Source: Pseudomonadota bacterium
Lineage (GTDB): Bacteria > Myxococcota_A > Polyangia > Polyangiales > Polyangiaceae
Assembly: GCA_023398955.1 (NCBI GenBank)
Contig: JAEWRL010000009.1
Location: forward strand, 1-64,000
Reading direction: 5' to 3'
DNA length: 64,000 nucleotides
Shown here: piece by piece, positions 43,027 through 52,176 of the stretch
How the letters are laid out: every line of letters starts with the position of its first letter
Numbering within the stretch: position 1 is the stretch's first letter
Program-made: the position numbers and the translations under genes
Notes under the pieces: generated by a model
What the model was told of the DNA's origin: nothing
What the model saw: the letters and a program-made list of their open reading frames with translations, nothing else
The model's database searches: none

Positions 43027-43086
43027 CCACCGCAAGTCAGAACATGACGCCGCGGTGGTGAACTTCTTGAGGCTCGTTCACCACCG
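43027..43086 (-). promoter_or_regulatory. Competing inverted repeats in the clpS leader
   Basis: CGGTGGTGAAC (43053-43063) and GTTCACCACCG (43076-43086) are perfect 11-base complements with a 12-base loop. A third segment, CCACCGC (43027-43033), can pair with GCGGTGG (43052-43058) instead, giving two mutually exclusive stems about 100-160 bases upstream of the clpS ATG. This could be an attenuator or the end of an upstream transcript. Confidence 0.4.
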
Positions 43087-43174
43087 AATGGACGGCTGGT
43101 CTGGCTTTGCCCTGCGGCAATGTGCTTCATTGCCCTGGCCTCCCCCCGCGGTCGAGAAGGCTGCGTGCGAGTAC

Positions 43175-43192
43175 CAACGGCCGGGGCCGTTG
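43175..43192 (-). terminator. Strong short hairpin after the small basic ORF
   Basis: CAACGGCC-GG-GGCCGTTG gives an eight-base perfect stem 11 bases downstream of the small minus-strand ORF stop. No U-run is seen, but the position fits a 3' end structure. Confidence 0.4.
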
Positions 43193-43202
43193 CCCTATGA
43201 CC

Positions 43203-43343
43203 TCAAGTAGCTGTCTTGGCCGGCTTCTTTGGCGAGGAGGCCTGCTCGTTCTCCTCGGTCCGAGTGGCTTCCCATGCGCGGTTCTTCCGGGCTCTGCGTT
43301 CTTTCTGTCGCCTGCGGCTTCGAGCGTCTTGTGGGGTTCCCAT
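43203..43343 (-). CDS. Small lysine/arginine-rich protein (46 aa)
   Basis: A 46-residue frame in the 475-base gap between korB and clpS: a basic helix-like part (DARSRRRQKERRARKNRAWE) followed by a Lys/Pro/Ala tail (SSPKKPAKTAT). The compact charged composition, helix then alanine/proline tail, and a hairpin directly after the stop favour a real small gene. I do not recognise a family. There is no strong ribosome site before the ATG, so certainty is limited. Confidence 0.5.
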   Translation of the reverse strand: MGTPQDARSRRRQKERRARKNRAWEATRTEENEQASSPKKPAKTAT

Positions 43344-43398
43344 GGGCGCGTTCTAGCGCAGGGCCAGGGCTTTGTCTCCACTGTTTGCTGGACCTGCC

Positions 43399-44442
43399 CT
43401 AGGACGGCGCGGTCCCGCTACCAGCAGTCCAGGTGTTTCCTGATTCGAGTATGCGCTTGAGGTCGGGGGCGCCCTGGTTTGCCTTTGCCTCGAGCACCTG
43501 TCGGTTCACGTTTCCATCGTAAGTGGGGCGTTCGGCGGCATACAAGACCCCGAGCGCGACTGGGAACTGCGGAAACGGCATGCGCGCGAGCATCGTTGCG
43601 AGCGTCGAATTCGTCTCGTCGTGTACCACCAGATCCGTCTCCGCGACGCCCCGTTGGCCGATCTCGACCACCTCGAGGGCAAGCGTCCTTGGGTCGACCC
43701 GAAGCCCCCGGTTTCGATCGGCGCCGAACACCAGGGGGCGACCATGTTCCACGTGCAGCTGGTGCTCGCCTTTGGCGTCTTTCGCCGTGAAGGACTCGAA
43801 CGCTCCGTCGTTGAAGACTGTGCAGTTCTGAAATATTTCCACGAATGAGGTGCCCCGGTGGGCCGCAGCTCGCAGGAGGACTTGGTTCAGGTTCGAAGCG
43901 TCGGTGTCGATGGTTCGTGCCACGAAGCTTCCTCCCGATCCGAGAGCGAAACAGGCGGGTTCCAGCGGTGCGTCGGCCGAGCCCGAAGGCGTGCTCTTCG
44001 TGATCTTGCCGAGCTCGCTCGTTGGTGAGTACTGCCCCTTCGTGAGGCCGTAGATCCGGTTATTGAAGAGCAGGATGTTGAGATCGATGTTTCGGCGGAG
44101 GCAATGCAGCAAATGGTTTCCTCCAATGCTCAAACCGTCGCCGTCTCCCGTGGCTATCCAGACGCTCAGTTCCGGATTGGCGATCTTGATGCCCGTAGCA
44201 ATCGCGGGCGCCCGGCCGTGAATTGTATGGAACCCGTAGGTATTCATGTAGTAGGGAAACCGACTGCTGCACCCGATTCCGCTGACCCATACAAAGCGTT
44301 CCCGGGGAATACCGAGCTCGGGAAGCACCTTCTGCACGCTCGCCAGGATCGCGTAGTCGCCGCACCCAGGGCACCACCGGACGTCTTGATTCGAAACGAA
44401 GTCCTTGCGGGTCAGCTTGACCCCTTCGATTGGTGCACTCAT
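43399..44442 (-). CDS. korB: 2-oxoacid:ferredoxin oxidoreductase, beta subunit
   Basis: A 347-residue thiamine diphosphate subunit. WCPGCGDYAIL opens the TPP/Fe-S region; GDGDGLSIGGNHLLH and NNRIYGLTKGQYSPTS are the metal-TPP binding motif and the family signature. It oxidises 2-oxoglutarate or a related 2-oxoacid to the CoA ester with reduced ferredoxin. The ATG at 44442 overlaps the alpha-subunit stop; a longer frame would overlap that gene deeply. Confidence 0.92.
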   Translation of the reverse strand: MSAPIEGVKLTRKDFVSNQDVRWCPGCGDYAILASVQKVLPELGIPRERFVWVSGIGCSSRFPYYMNTYGFHTIHGRAPAIATGIKIANPELSVWIATGDGDGLSIGGNHLLHCLRRNIDLNILLFNNRIYGLTKGQYSPTSELGKITKSTPSGSADAPLEPACFALGSGGSFVARTIDTDASNLNQVLLRAAAHRGTSFVEIFQNCTVFNDGAFESFTAKDAKGEHQLHVEHGRPLVFGADRNRGLRVDPRTLALEVVEIGQRGVAETDLVVHDETNSTLATMLARMPFPQFPVALGVLYAAERPTYDGNVNRQVLEAKANQGAPDLKRILESGNTWTAGSGTAPS

Positions 44443-46325
44443 GGCGAACCTCGCAGGGCGCGGCGGATCTCTGCATCGACTTCCGCAATGCGCAGTGGCT
44501 GACCCTTCATCTTCGTAAAGCTCCTGATCGGCAGCAGATACTCGCTCCGGAGCAGCATCGCGAGCTGGCCCAGATTCAGCTCGGGGACCAGGATCTCTCG
44601 AAACCGTTTCAATAGACTCCCAAGGTTCTTTGGAAACGGATTGATGTAAACCAGGTGAGCGTGAGAGACATCGAGGCCGTCCTGACGGCAACGCTGGACT
44701 GCTTCGCGAATCGCGCCGTATGTGGACCCCCACCCGAGAACGAGCAATTCTCCTTCATCGGGACCGACCTGCATCGTCTGCTCCGGGATCGCATCCGCGA
44801 TCCGATCGATCTTCTCTCGGCGAAGTCGGCACATGCGGTCATGATTATCCGGGTCGTAGGAGATGTCGCCTGTTTCTGCGCTCTTTTCCAGACCGCCGAT
44901 CCGGTGTTCCAGTCCTGGTGTGCCCGGAACAGCCCAGGGCCTCGCGAGGGTCACGGGGTCTCGGAGGAACGGGTGGAATCCCTCCGGCTCCGTACGGAAG
45001 CGTACGGGGAACTCTGGCAGGCTGTCCACGCTAGGCACCTTCCACGGCTCCGAGCCATTAGCCAAGTAGCCGTCTGAGAGTAGCACTACTGGTGTCATGA
45101 ACTTGGTCGTCAGCCGGGCGGCTTCCAGCGCCGCATCGAAGCAGTGCGCGGGGCTCTGGGCCGCCAAAACACACACCGGCGCTTCGCCGTTTCTGCCATA
45201 CATGACCTGCAGCAGATCGGCCTGTTCCGTTTTTGTAGGCAGCCCGGTGCTCGGCCCGCCACGCTGTATGTTGACGACAATCAGTGGCAGCTCGGTGGTG
45301 ATGGCCAGGCCTAGCGCCTCACTCTTCAGCGCCAACCCTGGTCCGCTCGTCGTGGTGACGCCCAAGTGCCCCGCGTAGGAAGCGCCTATCGCGGAGCAAA
45401 TCGCGGCGATCTCGTCTTCGGCTTGAACGGTGATGACCCCACAGTGCTTGTACCGGCTGAGCTCATGGAGGACGTCGCTGGCTGGCGTGATGGGGTAAGA
45501 GCCCAGGAACAGGTTCAGCCCCGCGCGTTGTGCGCCTACCATCAGGCCTAGTGCGAGGGCAGTGTTCCCGCCGATGTTCCGATAGAGGCCCGGCTCGACT
45601 GGGGCCGCGTCCACGATGTAACGCTGGTGTGATGCCTCGATGGTGTCGCCGAACGCGAAGCCTGCGCGGAGAGCGGCCGCATTGGCCCTCGCTAGATCGG
45701 GCTGCTTCGAAAAACGGGCCTGAATCCAGCGCAGCGTGGCATCGAGGGAGCGCCCATAGATCCAGAACATCAATCCGAGCGTCCAAAAGTTTTTGCAGCG
45801 CGCCGCTTCCTTCGTGGAGAGTCCTGACCCGCGGACCGCATTCAAAGTGCTCTTGGTGATATCGAGCGCAAGCACTTGGTATCCCTCGATGGAACCGTCC
45901 TCCAGGGGATTTGTCGCGTACCCTGCCTTCTTGAGCCCTTGGGCGTTGAAGGCATCGGCATTTGCGATGAGCAGCCCTCCCAATTTCAAGTCGGGCAGGT
46001 TTGTTTTCAGGGCTGCCGGATTCATGGCAACGAGAACGTCAGGGGCATCCCCGGGGGTGAAGACGTCCAGCGCTGCGAAGTTGACTTGGAATCCCGACAC
46101 GCCGTAGGTCGTCCCGGCTGGCGCCCGGATCTCCGCCGGAAAATCCGGGAAAGTGGCCACGTCGTTGCCGCTGAGGGCTGCCGCCGAAGTGAACTGGCTG
46201 CCCGTCAGCTGCATTCCATCTCCCGAGTCCCCAGCGAAGCGGACGATGGCACCCGGGACCTTGGCCGGCGCTGGGTGTCGAGGGGCCGGCGGTATAGAGC
46301 CTTCTGACTGTGACGAATCGAGCAT
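44439..46325 (-). CDS. korA: 2-oxoacid:ferredoxin oxidoreductase, fused gamma-alpha subunit
   Basis: A 628-residue protein. The gamma domain is N-terminal (about 20-205; VRFAGDSGDGMQLTGSQF). The alpha part follows with GLMVGAQRAGLNLFLGSYPI, AIGASYAGHLGVTTTSGPGL and a C-terminal LVLGWGSTYGAI segment. The gamma-alpha fusion plus a separate beta subunit is the usual two-gene KOR type of aerobic and anaerobic bacteria. The ATG at 46325 lies just before the gamma domain. Co-transcribed with korB by a four-base overlap. Confidence 0.92.
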   Translation of the reverse strand: MLDSSQSEGSIPPAPRHPAPAKVPGAIVRFAGDSGDGMQLTGSQFTSAAALSGNDVATFPDFPAEIRAPAGTTYGVSGFQVNFAALDVFTPGDAPDVLVAMNPAALKTNLPDLKLGGLLIANADAFNAQGLKKAGYATNPLEDGSIEGYQVLALDITKSTLNAVRGSGLSTKEAARCKNFWTLGLMFWIYGRSLDATLRWIQARFSKQPDLARANAAALRAGFAFGDTIEASHQRYIVDAAPVEPGLYRNIGGNTALALGLMVGAQRAGLNLFLGSYPITPASDVLHELSRYKHCGVITVQAEDEIAAICSAIGASYAGHLGVTTTSGPGLALKSEALGLAITTELPLIVVNIQRGGPSTGLPTKTEQADLLQVMYGRNGEAPVCVLAAQSPAHCFDAALEAARLTTKFMTPVVLLSDGYLANGSEPWKVPSVDSLPEFPVRFRTEPEGFHPFLRDPVTLARPWAVPGTPGLEHRIGGLEKSAETGDISYDPDNHDRMCRLRREKIDRIADAIPEQTMQVGPDEGELLVLGWGSTYGAIREAVQRCRQDGLDVSHAHLVYINPFPKNLGSLLKRFREILVPELNLGQLAMLLRSEYLLPIRSFTKMKGQPLRIAEVDAEIRRALRGSP

Positions 46326-46816
46326 GGGTGTCGATGTCCTAAGCGCGGTGGTCGCCGACGGGTAGAGGGCGGCGCTGAGCGTCCTTTGGTTCTCAAAAGG
46401 TGGTAGTGGGGCTGTTGATTGTCAAGTATCCCTATGAGAATACCGTAGAACCACTGCGTCCGATAGGTCGACTGGAGGGTAATCTGACCAATGGCTCTGA
46501 GACTCCGGTACAAAGCTCTCCGTACACAGCACCGGGGCACGTGCGTAGGCCGAGCTCGGCCCCGTGGTCTGCCGCAAAGGATTGCCTCGCTGGGGCTGCC
46601 GGAAGGCACCAAGCGAGTGCTGTGGACTTCAACATCTCGATGGGCGGCATACCCCCCGGTGCCGACAGGTGTCAGGTGGAACCCGCTCCAGATCGTGTTC
46701 GCCCCCACGCAAAGAGCGCGCTGATGCGCGATCCCGGCAAAATGGCGCGAGCACGGCGCGGGGCAGCCGACTCCCTCCCGCGACCGGGGTTCTCAGCCCC
46801 TACGCTGGCCGGTCTC
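46326..46816. other. Intergenic region between korA and DUF6918-like gene
   Basis: About 490 bases with no gene that I can support. It includes a perfect 14-base palindrome GGCCGAGCTCGGCC (46548-46561), and a TTGACA-like -35 element reads on the minus strand near 46420 toward korA, without a clear -10. Confidence 0.35.
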
Positions 46817-47257
46817 TCACGTGGCGTGTCGGTCCAATAACCCTGCTATGCGGGGTGCCGCAGCTTCCACGTGCTTGTGAGCCGTAGGGCGCAGTTTATC
46901 GTAGGTCTTTTTCACTGCTGCGTTCTTCGCTCGCTCCGCCCGTTGGTCGGTTATGGCAAGCAGTGCCTCAGCCATCCGCGCCCCATTCTTTCTGAGATGG
47001 TCGCCGGGGGCGTCTCCCTGCTGCAAGGCCTCCTGATAAAGCGGATCGAGCGCGTCCAGGAAGCTGTCGAGGAGGTCGCCAACAGCTTGGCGGACGAACC
47101 CGGGCTTGGCCCCTTTTACGACTTTGAACGCGGTTTTGATAGCCACTCCCGACAGCCCGGATTTCTCGGCAACCTCGCGGTCGAGCACCTCACAAGCGTC
47201 GTCGATAACAGCTTCGCGCTTCTCGGGGGTCGAGAGTTTTTCCTTCAGGCTTGGCAT
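46817..47257 (-). CDS. DUF6918-like conserved protein
   Basis: A 146-residue, all-helical soluble protein. The opening SLKEKLSTPEKREAVIDD, the SGLSGVAIKTAFKVVKGAKP segment and FVRQAVGDLLDSFLDALDPLY match my memory of the DUF6918 family. No signal peptide or TM helix. Function unknown. It stands alone on the minus strand, facing away from the sigma-54 regulator. Confidence 0.7.
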   Translation of the reverse strand: MPSLKEKLSTPEKREAVIDDACEVLDREVAEKSGLSGVAIKTAFKVVKGAKPGFVRQAVGDLLDSFLDALDPLYQEALQQGDAPGDHLRKNGARMAEALLAITDQRAERAKNAAVKKTYDKLRPTAHKHVEAAAPRIAGLLDRHAT

Positions 47258-47818
47258 TATTGTCGATCCTCAATCGTCTTTCGCGGTGGAGACTGCGATT
47301 ACGAGGCAACACCTAAGTCCGGCACCGTAGCCACCCTGTGCCCGGAGTCAATCGCGGAGTGCGCACATTTCCCGAGCAATCGGCGGCGATTCGTTTGCTC
47401 AAGGCCGCCAAGAGGCGCTTGCCGACTCACACGCGCTCCGGCCTGCAAGTGGCGCCAGAAACGGGGGGACCCGCCAAAACACGCGGCAACTGGCCGGTGT
47501 TCTCGGTTGGGTTGCTCGGTCGACTGGATGGTTGCAGGCTGCGGGGATTACGGAACAGAGCGGCGAGCCGTTGTGTTTGATGGCGGGTCGGGCGAACACG
47601 GGTCGAAACGGCAAAAACCTAAGCAGGTGTCACTGCGGCTGGACTTGATGCGGAGGAACCGACAAGAATCGAACCAAGTGCCACGTTGCGTCGTGCCGAG
47701 GGGGCGGCGCCACACGGCAACGCCTTGTTTGTCATCACGGCGGCGGCTGGAAGAACAAGCGGTAATCGATGGGCGCGGCCCTTCACTGATGAACCGCCAG
47801 AAACGGTAAATTCCTGAT
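47258..47818. other. Divergent gap upstream of NtrC-type regulator
   Basis: About 560 bases between two divergent genes. Open frames here have atypical composition and no recognisable product. It likely holds both promoters; I could not place a convincing -24/-12 or -35/-10 pair. Confidence 0.35.
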
Positions 47819-49168
47819 ATGGGCAAAATCTTAGTTGTCGACGACCAGCGCAATATGCGCACCACCCTGGCCATGATGCTGCGGGGAGGCGGGTACGAGG
47901 TGGATGAAGCCGCGGACGGAGCCCAGGGCAGGGACAAGGGAGCCAGCGACGCCTACGACGTGGTGATCACCGATCTTCGCATGGGGGACTTCAGTGGGAT
48001 CGAGGTCCTTCGGGCCGTCAAGGAGGCCCAGCCGATGACAGAGGTCATCGTGATGACGGCCTACGGGACGATCGAGAGCGCAGTGGAGGCCATGCGCTTG
48101 GGGTCCTTCGACTACATTCAGAAACCCTTCAGCGAGCAGGAACTCATCGTGAAGGTCTCCAAGGCCATGGAGAGCCGGCGGCTGCACGGTCAGGTCCATC
48201 TATTCGCCCAGGAGTTCAAGGAAAAGTACCACTTTGAGAGCATCGTCGGCCGTTCCCATGCCATTCGTGATGTGCTTGGACGCGTCGTAAAGATCGCTCC
48301 CACGGACGCGATTGTGCTCATTACGGGAGAGAGTGGCACGGGCAAGGAGCTCGTTGCTCGAGCCCTCCACGCGAACAGTAAACGCACTGATTGGCCGTTC
48401 GTTACGGTAAACTGCGCCGCGATCTCCGAGACGCTGCTCGAGAGCGAGCTGTTCGGTCATGCACGAGGGGCATTTACCGGCGCCGTCACCGCCCGCAAGG
48501 GACTCTTCGAGGAGGCGGATGGCGGGACGTTCTTCTTTGACGAGATTGCGGAGACGACGCTGAGCTTCCAGGCCAAGCTGCTGCGCGCAATCCAAGAAGG
48601 AGAGATTCGGCGCATCGGTGAGAATAAGCCGATACACGTAGATATTCGCGTCGTAGCTGCGACGAACGTCGATCTCGCCGATGCGGTTGCCGAACGACGT
48701 TTCCGGCAGGACCTCTACTACCGGTTGAATGTAGCTCGTTTTCATCTGCCCCCTCTCCGCGAACGGCGCGAGGACATCCCTCTGCTCGCGCAGTTTTTTC
48801 TTGAGAAGTATGATAAGAAGATGGGGATGCGAACTCGCTTGGCCGACGGCGTCATGGAGCAGCTGATGACCTATGATTATCCAGGAAATGTCCGGGAGAT
48901 CGAGAATATGGTCGAGCAGGCCGTTGCGCTGTGCTCAGGCGGAGTAATTACTGTCGACGACATACTCCCGGAGGTACCTCGCCGAGTGTCTTCCAATGCG
49001 GGACGCACACTCGCGGATATCGTGGATGAGGCGGAGCGCCAGGCCGTTCTATCGGCGCTCCAGGCATCGGGAGGAAACCGTGAGCGGGCTGCCGAGTCCC
49101 TCGATATCAGCCCCACCACCCTTTGGCGCAAGATGACTCGGCTTGGGATCACTTACGAGAGCCGATAG
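47819..49168 (+). CDS. NtrC-family sigma-54 response regulator
   Basis: A 449-residue protein: receiver domain (1-120) with phospho-acceptor aspartate in VVITDLRMGD, AAA+ domain with Walker A GESGTGKE, intact GAFTGA loop and FFFDEIAE Walker B, and a C-terminal Fis HTH (GNRERAAESLDISPTTLWRKM). It should activate sigma-54 promoters when phosphorylated. No histidine kinase gene lies beside it, so it is an orphan in this window. The ribosome site is weak. Confidence 0.93.
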   Translation: MGKILVVDDQRNMRTTLAMMLRGGGYEVDEAADGAQGRDKGASDAYDVVITDLRMGDFSGIEVLRAVKEAQPMTEVIVMTAYGTIESAVEAMRLGSFDYIQKPFSEQELIVKVSKAMESRRLHGQVHLFAQEFKEKYHFESIVGRSHAIRDVLGRVVKIAPTDAIVLITGESGTGKELVARALHANSKRTDWPFVTVNCAAISETLLESELFGHARGAFTGAVTARKGLFEEADGGTFFFDEIAETTLSFQAKLLRAIQEGEIRRIGENKPIHVDIRVVAATNVDLADAVAERRFRQDLYYRLNVARFHLPPLRERREDIPLLAQFFLEKYDKKMGMRTRLADGVMEQLMTYDYPGNVREIENMVEQAVALCSGGVITVDDILPEVPRRVSSNAGRTLADIVDEAERQAVLSALQASGGNRERAAESLDISPTTLWRKMTRLGITYESR

Positions 49169-49271
49169 CCATCGAGCAACGCCGAATCAAGAGGGCTCTT
49201 TGACTCTGCGCTAGGGAGTGTCTTCAAAGCGGAGCCCGAGCCCGATCGGTTGGAGTGAGATGCTCTTTGTC

Positions 49272-49292
49272 CGGTGGATGGGCTTTCCACCG
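49272..49292 (+). terminator. Hairpin downstream of the NtrC-type gene
   Basis: CGGTGGA-TGGGCTT-TCCACCG is a seven-base perfect stem with a seven-base loop about 100 bases after the regulator stop. No T-run follows. It may mark the 3' end of the transcript. Confidence 0.3.
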
Positions 49293-49387
49293 AACAGAGA
49301 GTATGTTCGATCGTGGTAATGGAGCGGTTGGTCAGGCTATGTGACAGGTAGGTCGGCATATCCGAGGCTCTGACCGGCGACCAAGAC

Positions 49388-49540
49388 CCGGAAGGGTATC
49401 ACATCGACTACCGAATCAGCATTGGGTTCGTGGCGCTCGCTGACCAGATGGCGAGTGCCCTCCCCACAGGTCGCGCATACCTGGCAGACCAACTCCGGCG
49501 AGCCGCCTGCTCCATCCCTCTCAAGGAGTCTTCTGCTGCG
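49388..49540 (+). pseudogene. Remnant of a four-helix-bundle (S23/IVP-like) protein gene
   Basis: In one plus-strand frame YHIDYRISIGFVALADQMA and ALPTGRAYLADQLRRAACSI match the first helices of the four-helix-bundle (23S rRNA-intervening-sequence) proteins. The expected NIAEGA continuation is replaced by an unrelated stretch, and no start codon with a ribosome site precedes it, so only about 50 codons remain. A low-complexity GGGCTCGGGCTCGG tract follows. The opposite strand has an open frame but no recognisable protein. Rest of the 635-base gap (49169-49803): no other gene seen. Confidence 0.65.
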
Positions 49541-49803
49541 CATCGTCGTCATGCTCACAGCCATGGTCTTGAAGATTTCGGGCTCGGGCTCGGACTCCGG
49601 GCGCCTCCGTGCCCGGGGCTCGGGCTCGAATCCCTCCTTTGAAGACGCTCCCTCGTCCGCGTCAGTGCGCCCGTGTCTATTGCCGAGCCGTGCCACAGGC
49701 GACATACTCCTGTTCCCGGCGCGCTGGATGCTTGCGGCCCCGTGCTCCTGCTCGCGCGCCACGTGAGAAGACTCACGGTGGCCGCCGGTGAAGGAAATGC
49801 GCC

Positions 49804-50877
49804 TTGCTTACAGAACTGTTCGATTACGATCTACCTAACGCGCTCATTGCGCGTCATCCCACGCCAGCCCGAGATGGGGCTCGGATGCTCACCGTCGGCC
49901 GCGACGGGCTCGGGCATGGCTGGATTCGGCACTGGCCGGAGCTCGTCGACAGACGGGCGCTTGTCGTGCTCAACCAAACGCGGGTGCTCAGAGCGAGGCT
50001 TCGTGGCAGGCGTGAACCCTCCCAGGGCCAGGTGGAACTGTTTCTCTTGCGCCCGGAGGACCGCACGAGTGTCAGTCGGGAGGTGCAGTATTGGTCGGCA
50101 TTCGGCCGGGCGAGCAGTCCGTTGCGTTCCGGGACGCTCATCCGGGTAGGAGATCTGGAGGCAACGGTCCGCGAGCGTCGTGAAGGCGGCGAGCTCCTCC
50201 TCGAGCTCCGAGGGGCTCCCGACGTCGACGACGCGATTGAACGGAACGGAGAGGTTCCCATTCCGCCGTATCTGAAACGTCCGGTGTGCGACTCCGATCG
50301 GGAACGGTATCAGACCGTCTTCGCCAAGCAGACAGGGTCCGTGGCGGCCCCCACTGCGGGTTTGCATCTCACCTCGGCCATGCTGGATCGCCTCGTCGAG
50401 CGTGGCGTGCAGATTGCGCGAATCACCCTTCATGTGGGCGCGGGCACGTTCAAGCCCGTTCAAGCACATGACCTGGACGACCACGTCATGCACAAAGAAA
50501 CCTTCGAGGTGTCGCATGCCGTTGTCGAGGCGATCAGGCGAGTGCGACGCGCGCGGGGCCCCGTCATTGCCGTGGGGACTACCGTCGTGCGGGCCTTGGA
50601 GAGCGCAGCGGACCCGGAGGAGGCGGGGCAGGTGAGGGCCGTCACCGGCGAGACGAGCTTGATGATACGTCCGGGCAATCCTCTGAGGGTGGTAGATGGC
50701 CTATTGACGAATTTTCATCAACCGAGGTCTACGCTGCTCGCGCTGGTCTCGGCATTCGTGGGGCGCGCGAGGATACTACGTGCCTATAAAGAAGCCATTG
50801 CGCGCGAGTATCGGTTTCTGTCGTACGGTGACGCCATGTGGATCCCGGAGCGGCTCCCGGAGTTGGAGGAGCCATGA
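49804..50877 (+). CDS. queA: S-adenosylmethionine:tRNA ribosyltransferase-isomerase
   Basis: A 357-residue enzyme that adds the epoxy-cyclopentanediol to preQ1 in tRNA during queuosine synthesis. FDYDLPNALIARHP, ALVVLNQTRVLRARL, PTAGLHLT, ITLHVGAGTFKPV and LLTNFHQPRSTLL are the family motifs in order. The best start is TTG at 49804, eight bases after AAGGAA; the nearby ATG at 49797 is out of frame. The stop overlaps tgt (ATGA). Confidence 0.95.
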   Translation: MLTELFDYDLPNALIARHPTPARDGARMLTVGRDGLGHGWIRHWPELVDRRALVVLNQTRVLRARLRGRREPSQGQVELFLLRPEDRTSVSREVQYWSAFGRASSPLRSGTLIRVGDLEATVRERREGGELLLELRGAPDVDDAIERNGEVPIPPYLKRPVCDSDRERYQTVFAKQTGSVAAPTAGLHLTSAMLDRLVERGVQIARITLHVGAGTFKPVQAHDLDDHVMHKETFEVSHAVVEAIRRVRRARGPVIAVGTTVVRALESAADPEEAGQVRAVTGETSLMIRPGNPLRVVDGLLTNFHQPRSTLLALVSAFVGRARILRAYKEAIAREYRFLSYGDAMWIPERLPELEEP

Positions 50878-52016
50878 CTTCGAGTATGGAATTTCGAGTC
50901 AACGGCGTCTCTGACAAGGCGCGCACCGGCCGTATCTCGACGGTCCACGGGTGCGTCGATACGCCTGCCTTCATGCCCGTCGCCACCAGGGCAACCGTCA
51001 AGGCGCTCACCCCACACGATGTCGCCGCCTCGGGCGCCGAGATGGTGATCATGAACACGTACCATCTTTGGCTCAGGCCTGGGCCAGATGTCGTGGCGGA
51101 GCACGGAGGAGTCCAGGCGTTCTCTGCTTGGCGTCGCCCGGTGGTCACGGACTCCGGTGGGTTCCAGGCATACTCACTGGCCGAGCGCACGCGCGTGAGC
51201 GAAGCGGGGTTCGAGTTCTCTTCTCACCTTGATGGGCGCCGCTGCCTTTTGTCCCCGGAGGAATCGATGCGCATTCAGGGTCTGCTGGGCTCGGATATCG
51301 CGATGCAGTTGGACGTCTGCCCCGCCGGAGGCGCGAGCCGAGAACAGTGGCGCGACGCCGTTGATCGCACGACAAGATGGGCCGCGCGCTGCCTCGCGGC
51401 GAAGAGGCGAGATCAGGCCCTGTTCGGCATTGTTCAAGGCGGGACGGACATCGAGTTGCGGACGCGCCACCTGGACGTGCTCGCGGCCATGCCATTCGAT
51501 GGTTTGGCTCTGGGTGGGTTCAGCGTGGGTGAGCCCGTCCCTGATATGTATCGCACTCTTCGCGAGGTGGGCCCGGGTATGCCCGCGGAGAGGCCTCGAT
51601 ACCTGATGGGCGTAGGTACCCCTCAGGATATCGTCCATGCGATTGGCTGTGGAATCGACCTTTTCGATTGCGTCATGCCGACACGCAATGCGCGGAATGG
51701 ACAGGCGTTCGTCTGGGGTGGCAAGGTGGTCGTGAAACAGGCGCGCTATCGCTCTGATTCAGCGCCCCTCGACAGCAGCTGCGATTGTGAAACCTGCGTC
51801 TCGGGCTACAGCCGCGCCTATCTCCGACATCTGTACCTTGCTGGCGAGATCCTTGCCCATCGGCTGCTCAGCATTCACAACTTGCGATTCTATGGGCGCC
51901 TCATGGCCGAGGCGCGCGCCGCGATCACTGAGCAGCGCTACGCGGCCTGGGCCGAGGGGACTCTGGCTCGCTTGGGTCTTTATGTATCGTCGGGTCGGTC
52001 GGCGTGTCGGGTTTGA
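50874..52016 (+). CDS. tgt: tRNA-guanine transglycosylase
   Basis: A 380-residue enzyme that swaps guanine-34 for preQ1. VVTDSGGFQAYSL holds the first catalytic aspartate, FGIVQGGTD and GGFSVGEP the base pocket, and FDCVMPTRNARNG the nucleophile aspartate. The zinc site is CDCETC with a later histidine (LSIHNL). The usual DECP motif reads DVCPAGG, a small departure. Translationally coupled to queA. Confidence 0.95.
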   Translation: MTSSMEFRVNGVSDKARTGRISTVHGCVDTPAFMPVATRATVKALTPHDVAASGAEMVIMNTYHLWLRPGPDVVAEHGGVQAFSAWRRPVVTDSGGFQAYSLAERTRVSEAGFEFSSHLDGRRCLLSPEESMRIQGLLGSDIAMQLDVCPAGGASREQWRDAVDRTTRWAARCLAAKRRDQALFGIVQGGTDIELRTRHLDVLAAMPFDGLALGGFSVGEPVPDMYRTLREVGPGMPAERPRYLMGVGTPQDIVHAIGCGIDLFDCVMPTRNARNGQAFVWGGKVVVKQARYRSDSAPLDSSCDCETCVSGYSRAYLRHLYLAGEILAHRLLSIHNLRFYGRLMAEARAAITEQRYAAWAEGTLARLGLYVSSGRSACRV

Positions 52017-52176
52017 CGTCGAACGGGGGTTGAGTGGTTGACAGGCAGTGCGCTCGGGTGCGGAGGCCCGGCTCGCCCGCGAGCTCCAAGTGTGTGATGG
52101 AGGCGCAGGGGTTTGCAGGTGCGGGACGCTGAAGGGGCGACGTGGTCCGCAGGTTCATGGAATACTTGGGAGAAGC

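Noticed and set aside
46491..46724. Possible 77-residue plus-strand protein between korA and the DUF6918-like gene
   Set aside because: Starts after a weak GGAGGG that is too far from the ATG, and shows no recognisable sequence.
47660..47700. tRNA-like GGTTCGATTC segment on the minus strand
   Set aside because: The T-arm stem does not pair and no acceptor or anticodon arm can be built around it.
46871..47809. 312-codon plus-strand frame opposite the DUF6918-like gene
   Set aside because: Antisense to a conserved family in its first half and unstructured in the second; no ribosome site.
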